Source of the DNA: Lachnospiraceae bacterium
Lineage (GTDB): Bacteria; Bacillota; Clostridia; Lachnospirales; Lachnospiraceae
Length of the DNA stretch: 64,000 nucleotides
NCBI GenBank assembly: GCA_021442455.1
Contig: JABUSY010000046.1
Location: forward strand, 1 to 64,000
Reading direction: 5' to 3'
Part shown: in pieces, positions 19,811 through 30,291 of the stretch
Position numbering within the stretch: position 1 is the first letter of the stretch
Layout of the letters: every line of letters starts with the position of its first letter
Made by a program: the position numbers and the translations under genes
The notes under the pieces: generated by a model
Databases searched by the model: none
Told to the model about the DNA's origin: nothing
What the model saw: the letters and a program-made list of their open reading frames with translations, nothing else

Positions 19811-22761
19811 TGTCGTTCTAAGTTAAAAAAATTCATAGATTTACATGAGCTTTCAATTTTAAAATAATATCTTCTGTGCTAGCATGAATATATGTCGGAT
19901 ATATCGACAGAAGAATGCGGTATGTCTGGAAAAAGCATGTTGTTTAATATATTTGGTTGAAGCTATGATTATGCTCATAAACGGGATGACACTAGTAATC
20001 ATAAATGTACTGAAGCAATTGAATTTGGAAATGGGTGGGCGCAGTAAAATTTGTGTAAGGGACAGTTTTTTTTGAATGGGATGCTTTAGATCATCCTTTT
20101 TTATTCTTTCCACTAGACGGCAAAAGGTTTCTTTTTTGGAGAGATTATAATGAGATACGAGATAGGAAGAAGTTGGTATGATATTGTTTCGGAGAGATGA
20201 TATTAGAAAGATTCGTGTTTCTGGCTAATGTGTCCGAATGGACAACATGGGAGTTGGCAGGTTTGCTATAGCTACGAATCTGGAAATTGAGTAAAATAAC
20301 AAAGACTGATATTCTTCTGTGAAGAAGAAGTATTGGTAAGCATCTGGAAAAGATTATTTTGACTTAGATGTGCATTCTCGGTTCATTCGGAAGAAGATTG
20401 ACAGCAAGGGACAACTCTCTGGTGCATATCACTGAATTTGGGGGAAAAAATAAGATACTAAAGCAGGATCGGTGAAAGATAGTTATTATATTTCTCAGCA
20501 AAACCATATTAAGAGAATCTTCAGGATTATAAGACTACTATGAAAAAAATATGGAGAACGAAGAAAATGTTCGGAGAACAGTCAAGGAGTATAGAAGGTT
20601 TTATGATACGTTTCCGAATCCGAAACGGCTGGCATATGCAGAACTAAAGGCGTTGCTGGAGTGCAAACCTGGGCTACCATGCCACAATACGTAAAAGAAA
20701 CAGCAGAATAAATACTGAAGGTAACTAATCCTGAAAAAGATAGTTGAACTGCAATATCTGGTGGATAAACAGAAATTATTACGCTGCTGCTAGATTTGAC
20801 ATAAATTAGCAAACTGCATTTGTCTGTTCGGGATATATATGCTGAGGTCGTTGCCGATAAATATATCAATTCGGAAGATACTGATGCTATCATTTATCCG
20901 AACGGGTTCTCCCTTTGGAAACAGGGGTATGTAGGTGTCAGCAATATTTGTTTTATTTTGATTTTTATGGGGATAAAGGTGAAGTAATCAGAGAAATTTT
21001 ATAGCTCTATAAATGTACTGATTTCAAAAAAAATAAATAAGAAAGGAAATGGAAGTATTGAAAAACAATTATATCACTGAATAATTTTGAAATTTTATCA
21101 TGATAATTATACTGATTCTTATACAGTATTGTTAGCGTTACTCATTTCATTATCAAAATCTTATTATAAAAATATAGTTATCCAATGAAAATCTAAGATA
21201 TGAAGTGATATACTGTATTGTTGGGTGTTTTCATTGTTTATTTGATTAAGTAGATTGAAGAAAGTTCAGAAAAACGAGAAGAAAATATCTGAAAGCATTG
21301 AAAAAAAGAATGAAGATTATATGGAAGAAAGTAGTAATTTTCAGCCGTTTCCTATAAACTAAACGTGTATAAATATTTCAACAGTTTGGATATGGTCGTT
21401 GTATGTGTAATATATTCTTTCATCGAAGAGTGTGTTATCTTTTTAAAACATATCTGCAATATTTATATAGCAGTTATTCCTGTTTTAATGTATTATATTT
21501 TGGAACGAAAAATATTTTTATCATATCTCAAATTGGAAAATTGGCTATGATTATTCAGTTTTGTGTCATGTATTTTCATATAGTGTTCTTAGCAAGCAAA
21601 TCGAGAGAAGAAGATCAAGCAAGTGGAAAGATCAGTTCCTTATTGACAGTATATTTTATCATGAAAAATCAAGACGGTAGCCGATTTTCTGTCAAATACA
21701 GGAAAAAACGGTGAAAAGAAGATTTGACTGTGTCGAAATCAGTTTTGCGCACGTTTGTTTTTGGAAAAAAACTCTTCGCTGTGAATAAAGTGAATCCAAA
21801 GAACTTGAAAAACTTTTCGAGTAAAGACCTGATAGGATATGAAACATCATCTGCGTCTATAGGATATAGTAGCTTTTCCAGTGTTGTCTTTGCAAGCTTT
21901 TGCAATTCAGACAAAACTAAAAACGCCAGAATTCAAAGCCTAACGTCTCGGATTTTTTCCTACCTATATAAAAACAGGAAATTTGCCATAGATGTATCCC
22001 GTTTATCATTAGCTTGTGCATGGCGTTTTTAGTTTGTTACGTTTTGTATCGTATAATGCTAGAGAATTAAGAAAAACATAGTAGGTATTCTATACAAAGC
22101 TGAATAAATTTTATGAATACGGTAGAATACAGTCACGATCCTATTGTATATCGTTTTTCATATCGAAAATCGTATGATGAAACGGATACTTCTATCAATG
22201 AGATGGTTTGATAAAATAGATAAAATTATCCAGCCAAACGAAAAATATTGTTGCTAGTGAAAGTTGTGTTTGAAGTTTATGAGCTTACTAATATTGTTCT
22301 GTGAGCGGATATCTGCTGCACAAAGAATTACGTGACAGCATTTATCTATAGGGACTGCTCTTGAGTGTATTGTTGATCATTTTTTAGAAATTTCTAACTC
22401 CAGAAATTTTTAAAACTTTGGTCATATGATTTGCCATATTCCTCTTAATACGCAGTCGAAGCAATGGTGGACGAAATGCTGTCTTGAGACAAACATTCAT
22501 ATATCTATAGAAAAACACTTTAAATAATGTAGGGACAATGCTATAATATCTATGGAAGCAATAATCAGTGTAAAAAACTTTAAATTAATGCTGTATTCGT
22601 AACATAACGCGTTTTCAGTTTACCTGATTTTGGCGAAGTTCGTCGTTTCGTAAAATCTCAGGTTTTTCAAGTCGTACTGCGACTAGCAAAGAGGTCATAT
22701 ATCCTCTTTCTCAAGTTATTGCGAATATCAGTTGAGGAATAAGAAAAAGGAGAAAAACATT
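19811..22761. other. Decayed region, 2.95 kb, ahead of scfA
   Basis: No intact gene. At 20520-20720 short protein-like pieces occur (for example VKEYRRFYDTFPNPKRLAYAE) but cannot be assigned safely. A 102-codon plus frame (21724-22032) and an 81-codon minus frame overlap; neither has a ribosome site or known match. The last 200 bases should hold the scfA promoter, but I find no convincing -35/-10 pair. Confidence 0.45.
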
Positions 22762-22932
22762 ATGAAACATATCAAGACATTGAATGAAAAGAATTTTCAA
22801 AAGATAGTTACAAAAGGTGGATGTGGCGAATGCCAAACATCTTGTCAGTCTGCCTGTAAAACATCCTGTACCGTAGGTAACCAAAGTTGTGAGCATAAAA
22901 AAATAAACAGAGCTGATATAAAGTTTCTATGA
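22762..22932 (+). CDS. scfA: SCIFF ranthipeptide precursor (six cysteines in forty-five)
   Basis: Precursor peptide that the adjacent radical SAM enzyme modifies with thioether crosslinks. Cys21, Cys24, Cys28, Cys32, Cys36 and Cys43 reproduce the diagnostic spacing, in GECQTSCQSACKTSC followed by TVGNQSCEH. Relatives stop within a few residues of the last Cys; here the reading continues for 11 residues (to KFL) after an A7 run, and ends in TGA overlapping an ATG of the maturase frame. AAGGAG precedes ATG at normal distance. The biological role of SCIFF peptides is still unclear, although the pair is nearly universal in Clostridia. Confidence 0.95.
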   Translation: MKHIKTLNEKNFQKIVTKGGCGECQTSCQSACKTSCTVGNQSCEHKKINRADIKFL

Positions 22933-23015
22933 GGTGTTCTGGATATCTGGTAATCGGAAGCAGAAACACCATTTTCTGGAAGTACAGGACAACATTTGAG
23001 AAAAGAGGTTTATCC

Positions 23016-24371
23016 GTGATTCATCAATATAAAAATAATGGTTTTAACATGGTTCTTGATGTAAACAGCGGATCGGTTCATGTAGTGGATGATGTCGTGT
23101 ATGATTTGCTGGATTTGATGAACCGAAAGCTTTCGCTGGAGGATATTACAGCAGTTCTGAAGGGAAAATATACATTTAAAGATATCGGTGAAGCATATGC
23201 TGAGGTACGGGAGCTGATGGATGCAGGCATGTTGTGTACTGAAGATGTTTACCGAAATAAGATTAATCATTTTCAGGATAGTATTGTACTTAAGGCTCTT
23301 TGCTTGCATATTGCTCATGACTGTAATTTAGCATGTAGGTATTGTTTTGCAGAAAAAGGTGAATACCATGCTGAAAGAGGATTGATGTGCCTGGAGGTAG
23401 GAAAAAAAGCTTTGAATTTTTTAATTACGCATTCTGGGAGTCACAGAAATCTAGAGGTGGATTTTTTTGGAGGTGAGCCGCTCATGAATTGGCAGGTGCT
23501 CAAAGAGCTTGTGGCTTACGGACGTATACAGGAAAAGAAGCATCACAAAAATTTTCGTTTCACCCTTACTACGAACGGCGTTCTTCTGAACAACGAGGTG
23601 ATGGAATTTTGCAACTGGGAGATGAGCAATGTGGTTATGAGCATCGACGGACGGCAGGAATTTCACGATCGGATGCGTCCGTTACGTCAAGGGAGTGGTA
23701 GTTATAGCTTGATCGTTCCAAAGTTCCAGAAGTTTGCTGAGAGCCGTCATCAGGAAAAATATTATGTGCGTGGTACCTTTACTCATTACAATTTGGATTT
23801 TTCTGCCGATGTGTTGCATTTGGCAGATCTAGGGTTTAAGCAGATTTCTGTAGAACCGGTAGTGGCACCGAAGTCTGCTGATTATGCAATCCGAAGAGAG
23901 GATCTACCTGTCATCATGGAGCAATATGATATTCTAGCCAGAAAAATGATTCAAAGGCAAAGAGAAGGGAGAGGTTTCAATTTTTTCCATTTCATGATAG
24001 ATTTGATCAATGGCCCTTGCTTGTATAAGAGGCTTTCAGGCTGTGGATCAGGCACTGAATATCTAGCGGTTACTCCATTAGGAGATTTCTATCCCTGCCA
24101 TCAATTTGTTGGGAAAAAGCAGTTTTGCTTAGGAAATGTGGAACAGGGTATTAAACGGACAGAGATTTGCAATGAGTTTAAGCAGTGTAATGTTTATTCA
24201 AAAGAGGAATGTTCCAAGTGTTTTGCAAAATTTTACTGCAGTGGTGGATGTGCCGCCAATTCTTGGAATTTAAAAAGAAAGATCAATGATATTGATGACA
24301 TTGGATGTGATATGCAACGCAAGCGACTTGAATGCGCCTTGATGATAAAAGCAGCTCTGGCTGATGAATAA
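23016..24371 (+). CDS. scfB: SCIFF maturase, radical SAM/SPASM thioether-forming enzyme
   Basis: Uses a 4Fe-4S cluster and S-adenosylmethionine to link Cys residues of ScfA to other residues. An N-terminal peptide-recognition region (IHQYKNNGFNMVLDVNSG) is followed by the CX3CX2C motif CNLACRYC (Cys103, Cys107, Cys110), the FFGGEPL motif, and a C-terminal SPASM region with cysteines in SGCGSGTEYLAV, FYPCHQ, SKEECSKCFAKFYCSGGC. I place the start at GTG 23016, because family members begin with this IHQY stretch and AGAGG lies just before it. The frame extends up to ATG 22929, overlapping the scfA stop. It is 451 aa from GTG and appears fully intact. Confidence 0.94.
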   Translation: MIHQYKNNGFNMVLDVNSGSVHVVDDVVYDLLDLMNRKLSLEDITAVLKGKYTFKDIGEAYAEVRELMDAGMLCTEDVYRNKINHFQDSIVLKALCLHIAHDCNLACRYCFAEKGEYHAERGLMCLEVGKKALNFLITHSGSHRNLEVDFFGGEPLMNWQVLKELVAYGRIQEKKHHKNFRFTLTTNGVLLNNEVMEFCNWEMSNVVMSIDGRQEFHDRMRPLRQGSGSYSLIVPKFQKFAESRHQEKYYVRGTFTHYNLDFSADVLHLADLGFKQISVEPVVAPKSADYAIRREDLPVIMEQYDILARKMIQRQREGRGFNFFHFMIDLINGPCLYKRLSGCGSGTEYLAVTPLGDFYPCHQFVGKKQFCLGNVEQGIKRTEICNEFKQCNVYSKEECSKCFAKFYCSGGCAANSWNLKRKINDIDDIGCDMQRKRLECALMIKAALADE

Positions 24372-24439
24372 ATAAAAACATAAAGGGATATTCATTAATG
24401 TTATTTTGATCATCTGTATAGTTGCTGCTTGGATTCTTT

Positions 24440-25290
24440 ACTATCAATAAGATAGAGGGGGAAATGAATATCAGGAGGGGAGTATGACGAATATCCGCAC
24501 AGAGTTGGATTTTTCCCAAAGTATTAGCATCGTGTATTAGATGAAGGTAAAGAAATTCTACTCAAGAAGAATATGAATAATATAATTTACAATTTATAGC
24601 AGCGTGTTGCTCAGTACAGCAATGTGGCATAGGTATCAATAGGAATTTTACTCGGATTAGTATTGAAATTTTGAAAAAGAACAAGAAAAATACGTTTCTG
24701 AAAAAAGTTGCATAGATTTGGTTTATTGGTATTTCCAGAATGAAAGCATTAATACAGTTTTTTATCGTCAATGTGCAAAGTGTAGCGAAAACAATATATG
24801 TTTGATGTTCTCTGAGGGAAAGGTAAACTTAAATTTTCTGAGACTGTTATAAAGACAAGATAGACAAGAGGATTAAATCTTGTATCCAGATGATAAAGTA
24901 TAATTACAAAGGACATGTCTCAAAGAAACGACATGTTTGGTATTGACGACGGTGTGATAGCCGTTATTATAGAAGTTCTGATTTTCATTATCTTTATTTT
25001 TATAATTGTTGTATATAGGATATTTACTCTAGCAAAAGGTTGAAACTTGGTAATATTCACTTTTCTAGATTTAATATATCTGAATACCTTTGATCTTACG
25101 TTGATTTTGTTTGAAATTGTAGGTGTCCATTTTGACAATTGGCGTGAATTGTAGATGTTGATTATTTATCTATGTATGAATGCGAGAAGCACTGACAGTA
25201 GGAAAAGAGGTTGACGATTACATAGAATCGGTTTTTTAAACAAGAAAGCTTTTTTAGTAGTCTTTTGAAATAATGTGTTAACTTTGATAA
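24440..25290 (+). pseudogene. secD: secD relic
   Basis: Position after scfB and before recJ is where secD and secF sit in relatives. Residual matches are a QRVAQYSN-type piece at about 24600, and membrane segments VIAVIIEVLIFIIFIFIIVVY, LIYLNTFDLTLILFEIVGVHF and a following ARSTDSRKRG at about 24950-25210. These parallel SecD transmembrane region 2-4, but with many stops. The region is far shorter than a full secD plus secF. Confidence 0.7.
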
Positions 25291-26165
25291 CTATGGCAGT
25301 GTTCTATTTGTTGAGAATTGATAGTATCTGTTGGCGTGTGTTTATATTTGGCGATATGATCGCAGGTCTTCAAATTTTATGGCACAATCAAAGCCTACAA
25401 GTCGATCAATTTTGTATGAAAGGAAAATTTTTTGTTCATCTTCTCGACAATACTGGGAATTACTATTGTAGTGAATTTTAGTAAAAAAATTGAGTCTCTT
25501 GGTATACCTTAGATACATTCGGTGATATCAGAGATAATCGAGCATGAGAATGTGATTTTTCAGTAGATTAATGACATTAACTAGATGATTATCAAGAGGA
25601 GAGTTGAATGCGGATGGCAGAAAATAGCTGAAAACAGTAATTTCTGAAAAGTTATCAACGTGGAAGAAATTATGGGGGGAAATTTCTTTCTCGCTTAGTG
25701 AGCAAATCAGGCAAAAATATCATACAAGTTGTTGCAATGATGCTAATCTTTACGTTTTTGTATATTTGATTTTGTTTGTTACTTTTTGGATCTTCGTTTC
25801 ACTTCCAGTTTTAGTATATGCTATTTTTATTTTTCTGTTTTTATGTCTTCTCCCGTTTGTTAATGAAGAGCATATTTATAGTTGTCATGCTGACAATCTT
25901 CGGCTATTTGATCCGCGCTCTTTATATGACTGGATTCGGGGAAAGCTGTCAAGTATGTATGAAGGATATCAGCTGGAAACTGAATATGCATATATCTGTA
26001 ACCAAAAATTTGACAGAAAGTATTTATTTTTTACGACGTTTATCACGATTTGTGATTGTATCTGTTGGATGTTTTGTAAGTCAGAGGATCTACTCTTTTG
26101 ATCATTGCGAAATTTTCGTGAAAGCCTATTCTGCCGTATGTCTAACCAGTTCTTTGTAAGTATAT
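25291..26165 (+). pseudogene. secF: secF relic
   Basis: The start ILGITIVVNFSKKIESLGIP resembles the first SecF segment with frameshifts. The clearest part is about 25870-26160: IFIVVMLTIFGYLIRALYMTG, then ISVTKNLTESIYFLRRLS, then EIFVKAYSAVCLTSSL. This aligns with the SecF core 'MLTI.GYSIN..IVIFDRIREN ... TRSI.T.LT ... GAYSSVCLT'. Stops and frameshifts interrupt throughout. SecDF normally pulls secreted proteins across using the ion gradient; its loss would weaken secretion but is tolerated in some bacteria. Confidence 0.8.
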
Positions 26166-26364
26166 CATGAAAGCGAAGCCGGGTACAAACGATCTTAAAT
26201 AAAGAGACAGTTTCTAAACTTGTAGTGGTGGCAACATCTTTTCTAAGTGTCAATGTACAACCAGTGTTCAGTGAAGATAGATTTTTGTGGTGTCTAAGAA
26301 AAAAACAAAACAGATTAAACTTACAGAGTGAAAAAAACTAAGAAAGGTAGAGAAAGACAATACT

Positions 26365-28080
26365 ATGGAAAAATGGATAGTAATAGCAGAACATGCCGAT
26401 TTCATGGATATTGCAAGGCAATTTTCAATTGATCCAGTGCTTGCTCGGCTGATACGGAATCGGGATATAGTGGCAAGTGAAGAAATAAAAAAATATCTGT
26501 ATGGAGGGCTTTTAGATCTGTATCCTCCGGAGCAGCTTAAGGGAATACGAAAGGCAGGCAAAATTTTGCTACAGAAGATTAGGGAGAGGAAACTGATCCG
26601 GGTGATTGGAGATTATGATATCGATGGGGTAATGTCTGCTTATATATTACAGACAGGGTTGAAACGTCTAGGTGCTATTTGTAATGTGCGGATGCCAGAG
26701 AGGATCAAGGACGGCTATGGGCTGAATGAAAATCTAGTTCGCCAGGCTTTCGATGATAGCATTGATACGATTGTGACTTGTGATAACGGGATTATAGCGT
26801 CTGCTCCCATCTCTCTAGCTCGAGAATTGGGAATGTCTACGGTAGTGACCGATCATCACGAAGTTTCCTATTCTGAACAAGAAGATGGAACACGTGAATA
26901 TATACTTCCGCCTGCAGATGCAGTAATTAATCCAAAACAGCCAGGCTGTTCTTACCCTTTTAAGGAGATTTGTGGCGCTGCTATAGCATGGAAGCTAATC
27001 TGTTATCTCTATAATCAGGTAGGCATAGAAGAAAAGGAACAAGAAAACTTTTTGGAATTTGTGTGTCTTGCTACAGTTGGAGACGTGATGGATCTTCAGG
27101 ATGAAAACAGAATTTTAGTAAAAGAAGGCTTGAAACGTCTCCGAAGGACGAAAAATTTGGGGATCCAGGCATTGATCAAGCAAAATGGTTTGGAGCCGCT
27201 TCAGATAGACGTTCATCACATCGGATTTGTATTAGGACCATGCTTGAATGCAAGCGGGAGGTTGGATACGGCGAAACGCACTTTGGATCTGCTGACAGCG
27301 GAAAGCAGGGAAGAGTCGGAGCGGCTAGCAAGAGATCTGAAAGCTATGAACGAAAAGCGAAAGGGAATGACGGAGCAGGGGGTAGAGGAAGCTGTCAGCT
27401 TGGTGGAATCTACATCACTGATAGATGATAAGGTCCTAGTAATTTATCTTCCAAATTGTCACGAAAGCCTGGCTGGAATCATCGCAGGAAGGTTAAAAGA
27501 ATATTACCACAGGCCTTCTTTCGTACTGACGGGGAAGGAAGAAGGGACGAAAGGTTCCGGGCGTTCCATTGAGGTCTATTCCATGTATGAGGAGCTTTGT
27601 AAATGCCGAGAGTATTTAATACGTTTTGGAGGTCATCCGATGGCTGCTGGAATTTGTATGGAGAAAAAAAATATACCGTTATTTCGGGAAAGGATCAATC
27701 AACTATGCGAACTTACGGAAGAAGACATAATTCCACAAATTACCATAGATGCTCCCATGTCCATACGCTATGTCAATCGGAAGCTGCTGGAGCAAATAGC
27801 TCTACTTAAACCTTTCGGTAAGGGAAATCCAAGACCTCTTTTCATAGAAAAAAAAATGAAAGTGTTAAATCAAAGAATTTTTGGCAAAAATAGAAATGTA
27901 GTAAAAATGCAAGTGATGAACGAAAACGGCTATGCGATGAACGGAATTTACTTTGGAAACGCAAGAAAATTCAGCCATTACGTCGCCATACATTCTCAGC
28001 TATCTCTTGTTTATTATCCTAGTATCAATAGTCATATGGGTCACGAAACTTTGCAAATCATAATCACCAACTATCGATAA
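26365..28080 (+). CDS. recJ: Single-stranded-DNA-specific exonuclease RecJ
   Basis: 5'-3' exonuclease in recombination and repair. DHH phosphoesterase motifs are visible: DYDIDG (from residue 83), CDNGI, and DHHEV (Asp163-His164-His165). The DHHA1 part contains GSGRSIEVYSMYEELCKC and RFGGHPMAAG. The C-terminal OB-type region (NPRPLFIEKKMKVLNQ) is also present. The length of 571 aa is usual for this family branch. An AGAAAGG site precedes ATG. In relatives recJ follows secF and precedes apt/relA; here both flanks have been lost. Stop is TAA. Confidence 0.95.
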   Translation: MEKWIVIAEHADFMDIARQFSIDPVLARLIRNRDIVASEEIKKYLYGGLLDLYPPEQLKGIRKAGKILLQKIRERKLIRVIGDYDIDGVMSAYILQTGLKRLGAICNVRMPERIKDGYGLNENLVRQAFDDSIDTIVTCDNGIIASAPISLARELGMSTVVTDHHEVSYSEQEDGTREYILPPADAVINPKQPGCSYPFKEICGAAIAWKLICYLYNQVGIEEKEQENFLEFVCLATVGDVMDLQDENRILVKEGLKRLRRTKNLGIQALIKQNGLEPLQIDVHHIGFVLGPCLNASGRLDTAKRTLDLLTAESREESERLARDLKAMNEKRKGMTEQGVEEAVSLVESTSLIDDKVLVIYLPNCHESLAGIIAGRLKEYYHRPSFVLTGKEEGTKGSGRSIEVYSMYEELCKCREYLIRFGGHPMAAGICMEKKNIPLFRERINQLCELTEEDIIPQITIDAPMSIRYVNRKLLEQIALLKPFGKGNPRPLFIEKKMKVLNQRIFGKNRNVVKMQVMNENGYAMNGIYFGNARKFSHYVAIHSQLSLVYYPSINSHMGHETLQIIITNYR

Positions 28081-28110
28081 ATGATTCTGCTTGTAAGCAA
28101 AATCATTTAT
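28077..28110 (+). terminator. Hairpin overlapping the recJ stop codon
   Basis: A 16-bp stem with one mismatch (ATAAATGATT... against ...AATCATTTAT) and a 2-base loop starts within the recJ stop. The region after it is T-rich but has no long T-run. It could be a transcript-end or stability structure. Confidence 0.5.
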
Positions 28111-28425
28111 TCTATGTTTCAGTAATGTTATACTTTGAATTGAAATGCTGAATATTGAAAGAATATGTGAGAAGTATTCAGGGATTATCTTTAGATGTAA
28201 GTAATATTTTGTAGAACACAGACAGGTTACAACTTGCAATTGAAAACTTATTGCAGAGACCGCTTGAAAGTTTAGATTTTGTTGTGATTGTGTCAATGTA
28301 CTTCAAAAGATTTGTGTTTAGCGTTCTATTCACATATAAATCGTTTATTTTGATTCGCATACTGATAAAAAAGATTCATCAGATGAGCAGTGTAATTGAT
28401 ATACAATGTTTGAAAGGATGATATC
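28111..28425. other. Short gap where relatives carry apt and relA
   Basis: About 315 bases with no recognisable gene. In related genomes recJ is commonly followed by the adenine phosphoribosyltransferase and the (p)ppGpp synthetase/hydrolase genes (over 2.5 kb). No trace of either is visible here, so a clean deletion is the simplest reading. Confidence 0.45.
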
Positions 28426-29055
28426 ATGGTAAAGATGAAAATTCAAACTCTAGTTCTTGGAATGGTAGCGACTAACTGTTATTTCCTTCTAAATGCAGAT
28501 ACAAAGGAAATGATCCTGGTGGATCCGGCGGATGAAGTGGAAACTATCAAAGACAAGGTAAATGCTATGGAAGGTAGGCCGGTAGCTGTGTTGCTCACCC
28601 ATGGGCATTATGATCATATTTTAGCAGCCGACAGCGTGCGTAAGATCTATCAAATTCCAGTATATATTCATGAGCTAGACGAAAGGAGTCTGAAGGATGC
28701 TTCCTTGAATCTTTCCAAGTTTTGGAGATCTTCCTTTACTATGAAGGCAGATCGGCTGTTGAAGCATGGTGACGAGTTGCATCTGGCAGACTTTGGAGTC
28801 CGTGTTCTGCACACTCCAGGACATACCGTTGGCAGTGCCTGTTATTATTTTCAGGAGCAAAAAGCTTTGATGAGCGGGGATACTATGTTCTTCCGCTCTT
28901 ATGGACGGACAGATTTTCCTACTTCCAGCATGCTGGATATGAAGAAAAGCATCCGAAGGCTGTTGCAGGAATTGCCGGATGATACGATCGTATATCCGGG
29001 GCATGAGATGTCCACAACAATTGCGATGGAAAAGAAATATAATCCACTTGCTTAA
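28426..29055 (+). CDS. MBL-fold metallo-hydrolase (hydroxyacylglutathione-hydrolase-like)
   Basis: Metallo-beta-lactamase fold with the metal motif THGHYDH (about residues 59-65, HxHxDH), a second His in TPGHTVGS, the acid in MSGDTMF, and a C-terminal PGHE. The length of 209 aa is typical of the small GloB-like clostridial proteins; the natural substrate is not established. GAAAGGATG lies upstream of ATG 28426; an alternative start at 28435 would also fit. In relatives it stands between relA and hemZ, both missing here. Stop is TAA. Confidence 0.9.
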   Translation: MVKMKIQTLVLGMVATNCYFLLNADTKEMILVDPADEVETIKDKVNAMEGRPVAVLLTHGHYDHILAADSVRKIYQIPVYIHELDERSLKDASLNLSKFWRSSFTMKADRLLKHGDELHLADFGVRVLHTPGHTVGSACYYFQEQKALMSGDTMFFRSYGRTDFPTSSMLDMKKSIRRLLQELPDDTIVYPGHEMSTTIAMEKKYNPLA

Positions 29056-29160
29056 TATTAGCTTTCGGTTTAACTGAAAAAAATTGAATACGACGTCTGT
29101 ATATTGGTCGGTGCATTTTCCTAAGTAGCCGAATTAAGGTTGATAATTTTAAAAAGCAGA

Positions 29161-29201
29161 GGTTTCGTGAGAAATTTAACGGACCTACTCACGAAACTTT
29201 T
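29161..29201 (+). terminator. Rho-independent terminator after the MBL hydrolase gene
   Basis: Perfect 10-bp stem GTTTCGTGAG/CTCACGAAAC (29162-29171 and 29188-29197) with a 16-base loop, followed by TTTT. Confidence 0.65.
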
Positions 29202-30291
29202 CATACGCCTACTAAAAAAGTTTAATCAATGTAAAAATTGTTTTGGCCTTGCATATTTTTTTTGAATCCCATTTGTTGAAGCAGCGGAGAAGGTAGTGGA
29301 GGGTATATGATGAAGCTTTATTTAAAATCAGTGTTTCAAAATTTGGCGGTTATATTCGGAGGAATGAGCGATTATCCTCTGAATATCATCTATGTGTGCG
29401 TCAAAAACTTCGGTCATGTTGAAACCTTCGTAACTGGCACAGTTGTTTTTTCAGAGGAATTTTTTGGATTACTGAAAGAATTCACTGTAAAGGCGGACGA
29501 ATACGACGATTTCAGACTATGAATTAGAAATTCTGGATTTGATCATAATTTTTTGTCTGAAGAAGGTTAGGAAGAAATAAAAGTTACATTGTAGGTTGTC
29601 AAGGAACGGAAAATCGAACATTCTGATTGTTTCTATTTTGATGTTGTTACAAGACTGTATTGGTTCAAAAAGTAAGTATGCAAGAATATTAAAAAATCTG
29701 CGAGAATCATGAGAACGATAAAAGAATACGTCATGTTAATAAAGCTTTACCGTAAGAAAACATAATACAGGGGAAGTTGTAAAATGTTGGCTATGTCTCA
29801 AGTTAGATAAAGCTGGTATTTACAATATACTGATCATGAAAGGGAGAATAGGCCATTGTTCTGGCTTTCAGAACTTCTACTACCTTTGTATTTCAACAGA
29901 AAATGTATATTGAATGATTTGAGCATATCAAGGACTTTAAAATTACGTGAAACTGGGATCGACGAGATGCTAAAGAAAAGATTAAGGAATAAAATGGTCT
30001 ACAATATGAAAATTAAAAACATTTATTATTTTATAGCCTTTCAGAGGAGCTGATCAATTTGGCTCACGAGATCGTCCGTGAACTGAAACTGTCGATTAGT
30101 TTAGTAGTTGGAGGAAATGAAAATATGTTTAGATGCATTCTTATATACCTGGAAGGGATTCAATATTTTTTAGAGGCTTGGATTTTGAGAATCTGTAATG
30201 TATTCTGTGGTCTGATTGTCGACTGGCTCTACTATAGTGAGATCCGGTTGCCTGAAATTACTTTGGATATGAGAGGAGAGCTGCGATAATT
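29202..30291. other. Decayed region, 1.1 kb, ahead of hisS
   Basis: Relatives often have hemZ (coproporphyrinogen dehydrogenase) here. I see open stretches at 29307-29519 (71 codons, starting MMKLYLKSVFQNLAV) and 30059-30289 (76 codons) but no HemZ motif, so I leave the content unnamed. The second frame ends three bases before the hisS start and includes its ribosome site. Confidence 0.45.

Noticed and set aside
20520-20720. Possible MutY-like DNA glycosylase relic
   Set aside because: The short phrase KEYRRFYDTFPNPKRLAYAE only loosely resembles the family and no HhH or Fe-S cysteine pattern follows.
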